DNA from: a virus
Direction: 5' to 3' (one strand)
DNA: 25,390 bases
Virus record (IMG/VR): IMGVR_UViG_3300044641_001637
Coordinates: 1-25,390 of that record
Shown: one piece after another, positions 21,221 through 25,390 of the stretch
Numbering within the stretch: position 1 is the first letter of the stretch
How the letters are laid out: every line of letters begins with the position of its first letter
Program-made: the position numbers and the translations under genes
The notes under the pieces: generated by a model
Told to the model about the DNA's origin: nothing
Seen by the model: only the letters and a program-made list of their open reading frames with translations
Database searches by the model: none

Positions 21221-21651
21221 TATTCGGCTAAAAGTTGCTTGTCTTGTAAAATTTCTTCGTAAAAACCCATTTTTATCCGTCTTTGTACACGTTTAAACGA
21301 GGCTAGGTTGTGGGCCTTAAGTATGTCCGTCTTTAGATCGTAGTCTTTTTGCGTCTTGAATATGTTATTCACGTCTGGCAATTCCGACCCGTTCAAATAA
21401 GCCTCAATTGCGCACGTTTCGGCGGTGTAATCTGCGTCGCGGTAACTAGTTAAGTCTTTGTGTATGCGCAAGCCGTGTAAAATTGTGGCGTGGTGCTTGT
21501 TAAAAAGACGGCCTATTTGCGAAAGGCTAAAGCCGCATTCCCTTAATTCATTGTAAACGTAATAACGCTTGAAAAGAACGTCGCGCTTTCTTGTCGTATC
21601 GGTTAGGGTGTATTTTTCAATTACTTCTTTTAATAGTTCTACTCGGTTCAT
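21220..21651 (-). CDS. DnaA domain IV-like helix-turn-helix protein
   Basis: This 143-residue protein contains FSLSQIGRLFNKHHATILHG (about residues 41-60), nearly the DnaA domain IV signature (sL..IG..F...HHATI.H). The rest is helical (ETCAIEAYLNGSELPDVNNI). It lacks the AAA+ ATPase of DnaA. It is likely a DNA-binding protein that recognises repeats near a replication start, or a regulator of its own operon. It precedes the replication genes with an attenuator-like RNA between. The ATG at 21651 forms ATGA with the preceding gene. Confidence 0.75.
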   Translation of the reverse strand: MNRVELLKEVIEKYTLTDTTRKRDVLFKRYYVYNELRECGFSLSQIGRLFNKHHATILHGLRIHKDLTSYRDADYTAETCAIEAYLNGSELPDVNNIFKTQKDYDLKTDILKAHNLASFKRVQRRIKMGFYEEILQDKQLLAE

Positions 21652-21794
21652 ATTTGTTCTACTTTAAATTTTCCGTTTTCGTAACGGCCCGTTGCTAGTA
21701 AGTCATGCTTTTTCCAATATGCTAGGCTTTGAGAATTTAAAAACCAGCTTTCGACGGCTTTAGATCCGACGAAGTAAGTTAGTTTCCATTTCAT
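21648..21794 (-). CDS. Hypothetical 48-residue protein
   Basis: ATG at 21794 and TGA at 21648, both in ATGA overlaps with the neighbours, give MKWKLTYFVGSKAVESWFLN followed by SQSLAYWKKHDLLATGRYEN. It is basic and rich in aromatic residues, with a possible strand-helix-helix pattern. No family recognised. The tight coupling on both sides and an intact frame support it as a real small gene. Confidence 0.65.
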   Translation of the reverse strand: MKWKLTYFVGSKAVESWFLNSQSLAYWKKHDLLATGRYENGKFKVEQI

Positions 21795-22009
21795 AAGTCT
21801 AATAGTTCTTTGTTAACGTTTAACCAATGGTCGTGTCCGTATTTTACTGGGTACGAATGCCAAAGCCATCTTCTAAAATTGTCGACCATAAGTAAAGCAA
21901 TTTCTTTAGCTACTAATCTATTCTTAAACAATCCTTTTTCGTTTTGTTCTTCGGGTATTTGCATAAGAGCAATATTGTACAATTGTTCTGCGTGTTCTTT
22001 AGGTGTCAT
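21791..22009 (-). CDS. Small conserved phage protein (MTPKE-type)
   Basis: This 72-residue helical protein begins MTPKEHAEQLYNIALMQIPE and contains AKEIALLMVDNFRRWLWHSY and VNKELLDL at the end. I know a recurring family of short proteins in Bacteroidota phages that start MTPKEKA-EL and have an AK-CALI-VDEI helix, ending VK-EI. This looks like a divergent member. No function is known. It is coupled by ATGA on both sides. Confidence 0.7.
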   Translation of the reverse strand: MTPKEHAEQLYNIALMQIPEEQNEKGLFKNRLVAKEIALLMVDNFRRWLWHSYPVKYGHDHWLNVNKELLDL

Positions 22010-22134
22010 AGTTCTTGCATTTTAATTTCACAAATTCGGTTGTAAAGACCAAAGTTAAAGTTATCCCAGTACCTATTTAGTTGGTAGTCTCTAAATGAAC
22101 CACCAAGTCCCTTCGTCGTTGTATTCTTGAACAT
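22006..22134 (-). CDS. Possible small gene, 42 residues
   Basis: An ATG at 22134 gives MFKNTTTKGLGGSFRDYQLN and then RYWDNFNFGLYNRICEIKMQ. It overlaps the end of the 102-residue gene by 44 bases in another frame and meets the start of the next gene by ATGA, which is the usual coupling in this operon. A longer frame begins at 22218. The residues after the overlap look protein-like, but the overlap is large. The start is uncertain, and it may be non-coding. Confidence 0.4.
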   Translation of the reverse strand: MFKNTTTKGLGGSFRDYQLNRYWDNFNFGLYNRICEIKMQEL

Positions 22135-22399
22135 AGGCGTCTTCGAAGGTGTTTGCTTCGTAGATTTTTTCAAGGTAGTCGTCGCAGTCTCGCGTTTGTT
22201 TGATTGTAAGTATTTCATTGTAGTTCTTTTTAGTTATTTTGTAATTTGCGTAAGCGTCGTAAATTTCTATTTCGTATTCGGCTAAGATTTCGGCGTTCGT
22301 GTCCGTGTCGCCTTCATCCCAAAGAGTAACGAATAAGTACACAAAATTCTTGTCCGTGTCTCGGTAGACCTCAAAGTCTTTTAGTTCTGTAACAATCAT
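22091..22399 (-). CDS. Hypothetical acidic protein, 102 residues
   Basis: The ATG at 22399 gives MIVTELKDFEVYRDTDKNFV, a beta-rich start with VYLFVTLWDEGDTDTNAEIL, and a C-terminal acidic helical part with DCDDYLEKIYEANTFEDAYV and EYNDEGTWWFI. It is strongly acidic and could be a DNA mimic or host-protein inhibitor, a kind of protein often found early in phage operons; that is only a guess. No known motif was recognised. A longer upstream frame would run into the neighbouring gene. Confidence 0.6.
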   Translation of the reverse strand: MIVTELKDFEVYRDTDKNFVYLFVTLWDEGDTDTNAEILAEYEIEIYDAYANYKITKKNYNEILTIKQTRDCDDYLEKIYEANTFEDAYVQEYNDEGTWWFI

Positions 22400-22400
22400 T

Positions 22401-22646
22401 TTATTTGAATTTAGAGTTATAAACGTGGTTCGAATACTTAGCGTAAGACTTTGGTAGTTCGTACTTAGGCTTAAAATAGGTTTGGTAGTTTCGTGTTTTT
22501 GCATCTTGGCGGTGCGGTGTAGCCGTCCCAAGTAAGTAAATAAAGAAGACAGTCCCTAAGATGAATACTACTCCGCTTCCTAAAATTTGCTTTTCGTCCG
22601 TGTTCAAGTCCTTAAACAAAAACGAATATTTTTTAATTAACTTCAT
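22401..22646 (-). CDS. Small membrane protein
   Basis: The ATG at 22646 gives MKLIKKYSFLFKDLNTDEKQ, then one hydrophobic segment ILGSGVVFILGTVFFIYLLG (about residues 21-40), and a basic tail with KPKYELPKSYAKYSNHVYNS. It would be a single-pass inner-membrane protein with a cytoplasmic or periplasmic tail. It overlaps the preceding 58-residue gene by 14 bases. An earlier TTG start at 22655 is possible, but the ATG fits the A-rich leader. Function unknown. Confidence 0.6.
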   Translation of the reverse strand: MKLIKKYSFLFKDLNTDEKQILGSGVVFILGTVFFIYLLGTATPHRQDAKTRNYQTYFKPKYELPKSYAKYSNHVYNSKFK

Positions 22647-22809
22647 TGTTCTCAATTGTTTGTAGTAAGTTTAATACTGAACCCCACGCGCCTAAAGCAT
22701 AGCGGGTATGGTTGTGGTCTACGCCGTATTGGCTTTTACATTCTTGCAAGTCTTTGTATAATTCTTGTTCTTGACTGCGGATAAGTTCTAAAATTTGTTC
22801 TTTGTTCAT
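22633..22809 (-). CDS. First early gene, hypothetical 58 residues
   Basis: ATG at 22809 is about 26 bases downstream of the -7 box of the early promoter. The product MNKEQILELIRSQEQELYKD and then LQECKSQYGVDHNHTRYALG ends in AWGSVLNLLQTIENNEVN. It is helical, with a GVDHNHTRY segment in the middle that may bind metal. It is the first gene of the early operon, where phages often place host-takeover proteins. I do not recognise it. It overlaps the next gene by 14 bases. Confidence 0.65.
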   Translation of the reverse strand: MNKEQILELIRSQEQELYKDLQECKSQYGVDHNHTRYALGAWGSVLNLLQTIENNEVN

Positions 22810-22834
22810 AGTGTTTTTGTTAAAAGATTATATG

Positions 22835-22865
22835 CAAATATATATACTATTCACAAGCTACCAAA
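22835..22865 (-). promoter_or_regulatory. Early operon promoter
   Basis: On the minus strand TTTG (22862-22865) is followed after exactly 19 bases by TATATTTG (22835-22842). This is an excellent match to the Bacteroidota promoter consensus TTTG-N19-TAnnTTTG. It lies just before the 58-residue gene and leaves a leader of about 20 bases. It probably drives the whole replication and recombination operon to the terminator at 14213. Confidence 0.85.
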
Positions 22866-23096
22866 CTTTTTAACAACTTTTTTTAACATTTTTTTAGATT
22901 TCCTTATTTGACGGGGGTTGTAGACGCAAACTTTTTTTTGTGTTTTAAGGTTTTACCCTGATTTTGTGACATTCAAAACACTTAATGTTGGAGAAATACG
23001 CTTAATTATACCCGAAAAGGTGCAATATAATATGCATTTAGTCGGTTTATACCCGATTAGGTACGCAAATGTTCGCAAATATCCTATTATAATACG
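22866..23096 (-). other. Gene-free control region with short repeats
   Basis: No convincing gene is seen between the early promoter and the terminator of the phosphoesterase gene. The region is AT-rich with long T-runs. The 10-base unit TTATACCCGA occurs exactly at 23006-23015 and 23047-23056, and the second lies within an inverted repeat (TCGG/CCGA, 23042-23056). Two tandem decamers, gtacgcaaat and gttcgcaaat, are at 23061-23080, and acgcaaa recurs at 22924-22930. These may be operators or iterons of an origin. I cannot tell which. Confidence 0.5.
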
Positions 23097-23124
23097 AAAA
23101 AAGCCACCCCCGAAAGAATGGCTT
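23097..23124 (-). terminator. Rho-independent terminator after phosphoesterase gene
   Basis: On the minus strand AAGCCA (23119-23124) pairs with TGGCTT (23101-23106) across a loop with a G-run, followed by T residues (23097-23102). It ends transcription from the lysis and phosphoesterase block about 30 bases after the stop codon and separates it from the early operon. Confidence 0.85.
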
Positions 23125-23154
23125 CAAAACAGAACTATGAAAAAGTCTACTAAT

Positions 23155-24255
23155 TTACTTAAAAAAGTATTCGTTTATTGATTTTGTTAATAGTCCGTAG
23201 TTAAAATGTATAAAACCAGAACGTCCTAGCTGAAAGTTTGTAGCCACCCAATTAGAAGACGGACTAAAAGCGGGGTAATTATAATACTTAAAAACGTCCG
23301 AACTTGACGCGTCGAATAAGTATTGGTGTGAGTCGCCCTTTTCGAAAATGATTTCGTAGCCTTTATTAAGTAGGCCCTGACTATTCAAATAACCTACTAT
23401 TTTGTTTACTTGGTTTGGATCAATCTTTGGTTTAAATCCGTGTTTTAAATTGTGCGTGTCTTTACCATGAGTAGAAACAAAGCAATAGTTACCGACAAGT
23501 TCCCAGTCAATGAACGACGTTTGGTTAATTATTTTAACGTTTTTTAGTTGCGTTTCTACGTAGTGTTTAACCGCTTGGTTCACGAAGTACGCAAAGTCGC
23601 CGCTATGGTTGTCGTTACAAACGCTTCTAAATACAATCAATTTGTAATGCGGTGCAAGGGCTTCTAAAAGACGAACCTTAAACATAAAGGCCACGTCGAA
23701 AGCTTGTTGGTTTGACATGTTTTGAGGCAACGCATGACCGCCCCTAGTTGTTTGCCCGTTAAACCCGTCTAGAAAGTCGCCTAGATCCGAAATGTAAAGT
23801 ACATTGCTTTCTTGTTTTTCTAGGGTAAAGTTCACCATTGCGGTAAGACGTTCGAAAAGTATTGTTTCGTTCCATTCGGTTGGGTACATGTTACGACCTT
23901 TGTCGCTTGCGTCCATGCCTACGTGTACGTCGGTAAATACTAGCTTGTCAAATTCGCCTTTTAGTTCGCCTTTACGTAGCTTTTCAATAGCCAAAGGCGG
24001 TACGTCTTCGAATAGTTTTTTAAAATCAATCTTATTAACGTCGAACTCGTTACCAAAAGACGGGTTCTTAAAAAAAAGACTGGCCTCTTTGTTCTTGAGC
24101 CAGCCATGTTTTACATCTTTTTCGTCTAGTCCTAAGCTATTTGCTTGGTTTTTAATTGCTCGGTATTGATTAATTAACGCAAGCTCTTCTGGGCAAAGCC
24201 TAATTCTAGGCACGCCCTTACTAACTACAGGCCGACCGCCCTTATTTTTTTTCAT
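23155..24255 (-). CDS. Calcineurin-like metallophosphoesterase with AT-hook-like start
   Basis: This 366-residue protein has all metal-ligand motifs of the family. FTDVHVG gives D109 and H111, LGDFLDG gives D160 and D163, CNDNHSGD (213-220) is the GNH-like site, THGKD gives H263, and GDSHQY gives H310. Residues 1-12 ([10 protein letters not shown]) look like an AT-hook (GRP core), and a helical part follows (about 20-95), possibly DNA-binding. A nuclease or phosphatase acting on DNA is plausible, but the substrate is unknown. It is coupled by ATGA to the spanin-like gene and ends before a terminator. Similar proteins occur in flavobacterial phages. Confidence 0.85.
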   Translation of the reverse strand: MKKNKGGRPVVSKGVPRIRLCPEELALINQYRAIKNQANSLGLDEKDVKHGWLKNKEASLFFKNPSFGNEFDVNKIDFKKLFEDVPPLAIEKLRKGELKGEFDKLVFTDVHVGMDASDKGRNMYPTEWNETILFERLTAMVNFTLEKQESNVLYISDLGDFLDGFNGQTTRGGHALPQNMSNQQAFDVAFMFKVRLLEALAPHYKLIVFRSVCNDNHSGDFAYFVNQAVKHYVETQLKNVKIINQTSFIDWELVGNYCFVSTHGKDTHNLKHGFKPKIDPNQVNKIVGYLNSQGLLNKGYEIIFEKGDSHQYLFDASSSDVFKYYNYPAFSPSSNWVATNFQLGRSGFIHFNYGLLTKSINEYFFK

Positions 24256-24704
24256 AAGCTAGGCTTAAAGTTTCTAAGTAGCCAATTTGTGGCCATACCA
24301 ATTACAAATCCTAAAACTAGTAATAAAATGTTAGGTTTAGTATTTTTGCGCTTTTCAGTTTTCCATTTAACGACCTCTACTTTTTCAATCATTCGCAGGG
24401 TATCTCGTTTTAACTTATAGGCAATTCTCTCCTGAAATCGCGTTAAAGGCACTTTAGAGACCTTATAACGCACGATTGTATCTTTTTGGACTAATACCCT
24501 TTCCCACATAATAGAGTCCCTTAAAACGTACGGGATTGAGTCGACCGAAGTTATTTGAATTGTATCGGCGACCTCGTCGCAGCGGTAACCCTTCTTAAAG
24601 GCTTTACGGACGTGGTAATTTACCGAGCAACTTGTCGCAAGTATTGCCAATAAAAGCGACAAAATAGCGGAACTAACCGCCAATCTCGAAGTGCATCCAG
24701 TCAT
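24252..24704 (-). CDS. Candidate unimolecular spanin (lipoprotein with C-terminal membrane helix)
   Basis: From the ATG at 24704 the 150-residue product has a lipoprotein signal: [20 protein letters not shown], then ILATSC with the lipobox cysteine at residue 26. A periplasmic part of about 95 residues follows with charged helices ([20 protein letters not shown]) and a final hydrophobic helix [19 protein letters not shown] (about 125-143), then a short basic tail. N-terminal outer-membrane anchor plus C-terminal inner-membrane helix is the design of u-spanins such as T1 gp11, which fuse the two membranes at lysis. It overlaps the endolysin by 32 bases. A longer start at 24755 exists. The role is strongly suggested but not proven. 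Confidence 0.7.
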   Translation of the reverse strand: MTGCTSRLAVSSAILSLLLAILATSCSVNYHVRKAFKKGYRCDEVADTIQITSVDSIPYVLRDSIMWERVLVQKDTIVRYKVSKVPLTRFQERIAYKLKRDTLRMIEKVEVVKWKTEKRKNTKPNILLLVLGFVIGMATNWLLRNFKPSL

Positions 24705-25137
24705 AATTCTTTTCTTTACCGAGTGAAATAAATCCGTGTTTATAAAAAATGTCAATCATTTGCTTATACTCAGGACGTGCAAAGCGTGCAGTCTTAGAAG
24801 TTTCTTTTAGAGTGTTTCTCGCAGGGTCTAAATCGATTGCAATACCCCACGCGTGCTTACTCCAAGACGAACCGCCTCGCATTTTACGAAAGTTAAAACA
24901 TCCGCCGTAAAGGTCTATTCCTAAATCGACAAGGCGATTGTACCCGTAGACCTCTAAAAGTTCGTTAAACACGTTTAAAAACGCATCTGCTACAAGTTTG
25001 TGGCAACGCATCTTTGTTACCATTGTCTTAGTGTCCCAAGCAATGCGCATAGGGTAGGGTAGTTTAATAGTAGTTAGGTACGTTCCCGTCTCGTTGGGTT
25101 GTCCGTATTTTGCTAAGGCTTGTGCAGTTGTTATCAT
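24673..25137 (-). CDS. M15-type peptidoglycan peptidase, endolysin
   Basis: This 154-residue protein has the VanY/M15 (DD-carboxypeptidase or L-Ala-D-Glu endopeptidase) zinc site. [12 protein letters not shown] gives H95 and D102, and the C-terminal [10 protein letters not shown] gives H149 with a catalytic acid D146. It would cut the peptide cross-links of the host wall at lysis. The N-terminus lacks a signal peptide, so release needs a holin, and the two-helix protein upstream fits. No cell-wall binding domain was seen. The stop overlaps the spanin-like gene start. Confidence 0.88.
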   Translation of the reverse strand: MITTAQALAKYGQPNETGTYLTTIKLPYPMRIAWDTKTMVTKMRCHKLVADAFLNVFNELLEVYGYNRLVDLGIDLYGGCFNFRKMRGGSSWSKHAWGIAIDLDPARNTLKETSKTARFARPEYKQMIDIFYKHGFISLGKEKNYDWMHFEIGG

Positions 25138-25349
25138 TTGTCTATTTTTTTACTCCATACAGTTAAACCTATTGCAGTTGCCGAGTAAGTAAGTAACCCG
25201 ACAAATACAAACTCGTGTACTTTAAACGGCTTGAATAGTGGTATAATAGCATAAAGAACCGCAATCCAAAAAGACGTAAAAGCGGATAGCCTTTTTATAG
25301 ACCATTTGCCGTTAGGCTTTAGAGTTTCGTTTATTAGTTCTTTTATCAT
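25134..25349 (-). CDS. Holin-like two-helix membrane protein
   Basis: This 71-residue protein begins [20 protein letters not shown], then has two hydrophobic segments: [19 protein letters not shown] (about 21-39) and [20 protein letters not shown] (about 46-65), and a basic end SKKIDK. Size and topology suit a class II-type holin that would let the endolysin out. It is coupled by ATGA to the endolysin gene, the usual lysis cassette order. Other two-helix proteins could not be excluded. Confidence 0.75.
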   Translation of the reverse strand: MIKELINETLKPNGKWSIKRLSAFTSFWIAVLYAIIPLFKPFKVHEFVFVGLLTYSATAIGLTVWSKKIDK

Positions 25350-25389
25350 TTGGCAATACGGCTAAAAGTTTTTCAGGTAGGTCTATTCG
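25312..25389 (-). CDS. C-terminal end of an unknown gene (partial)
   Basis: The only minus-strand frame that remains open from the right edge gives [20 protein letters not shown] followed by NSKA and a TAA at 25312-25314. It overlaps the start of the holin-like gene by 38 bases. Another frame ends at a TGA near 25373, so the assignment is uncertain. No function can be proposed from this short end. Confidence 0.4.
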   Translation of the reverse strand, partial: RIDLPEKLLAVLPNDKRTNKRNSKA

Positions 25390-25390
25390 T

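Noticed and set aside
22966-23181. Plus-strand frame of 71 residues
   Set aside because: It runs across a terminator and into the phosphoesterase gene on the other strand, has no promoter or leader like those of the real genes, and its composition (KKPPPKEW) looks accidental.
24252-24755. Longer start of the spanin-like gene at 24755
   Set aside because: The start at 24704 puts the lipobox at residue 26, a normal signal peptide length, and shortens the overlap with the endolysin gene to 32 bases.
1-25390. Integrase, attachment site or CRISPR array indicating a prophage
   Set aside because: None was seen on either strand; the region looks lytic, although the genome beyond the window is unknown.

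Overview
This window is part of the genome of a tailed double-stranded DNA phage (Caudoviricetes) that most likely infects a member of the Bacteroidota, probably a flavobacterium. Supporting signs are the TTTG/TAnnTTTG-type promoter elements, A-rich leaders without Shine-Dalgarno sequences, AT-rich DNA, and protein families that I know mainly from Bacteroidota phages (fibres with GTTTDAGFRLDVNG and FLPPRMTTTQ motifs, a replisome-organiser-like protein, a short replicative ATPase). No integrase, tRNA, CRISPR array, transposon or reverse transcriptase was seen. Every convincing gene lies on the minus strand, so transcription runs from high to low coordinates. Many neighbours overlap by ATGA or by a few tens of bases.

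Reading in transcription order there are three blocks. (1) Positions 25390-23155: the end of an unknown gene, a two-helix holin-like protein, an M15-type peptidoglycan peptidase (endolysin), a lipoprotein with a C-terminal membrane helix that looks like a one-piece spanin, and a calcineurin-like metallophosphoesterase. A terminator at about 23097-23124 closes this block. (2) Positions 22865-14213: after a 345-base control region with short repeats and a near-perfect Bacteroidota promoter comes the early operon. It holds small proteins, a DnaA-domain-IV-like protein, a replisome-organiser-like protein, a RecA/DnaB-type ATPase, a cytosine-5 DNA methyltransferase, NinG, an ERF annealing protein, a YqaJ-like exonuclease, a MazG-like small protein, a small protein with an SSB-like C-terminal tip, and an HTH protein. 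It ends at a strong terminator at 14213-14238. Two gene-free stretches inside it (21110-21219 and 15455-15616) can fold into RNA hairpins with alternative pairings. (3) Positions 14181-1: the late operon starts at a promoter near 14174. It runs through a small membrane protein, a sigma-like regulator, several small proteins, TerS, TerL, two large tail/baseplate proteins, the tape measure protein, a small tail protein, and then a duplicated fibre cassette (fibre plus 90-residue protein, twice). Last come a tail-completion-like protein and the start of another structural gene. Portal and capsid genes are not visible between TerL and the tail genes and presumably lie beyond position 1.

The genes fit a self-contained programme: ERF, YqaJ and NinG with the SSB-tip protein form a recombination set, the helicase and initiator-like proteins start replication, the methyltransferase without a nuclease partner probably protects phage DNA, and the sigma-like protein may switch on packaging and tail genes. 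The most interesting items are the candidate unimolecular spanin overlapping the endolysin, the RNA switch-like element before the replication gene, the duplicated fibre cassette with its recombination-prone repeats, and the unusual tail gene order.
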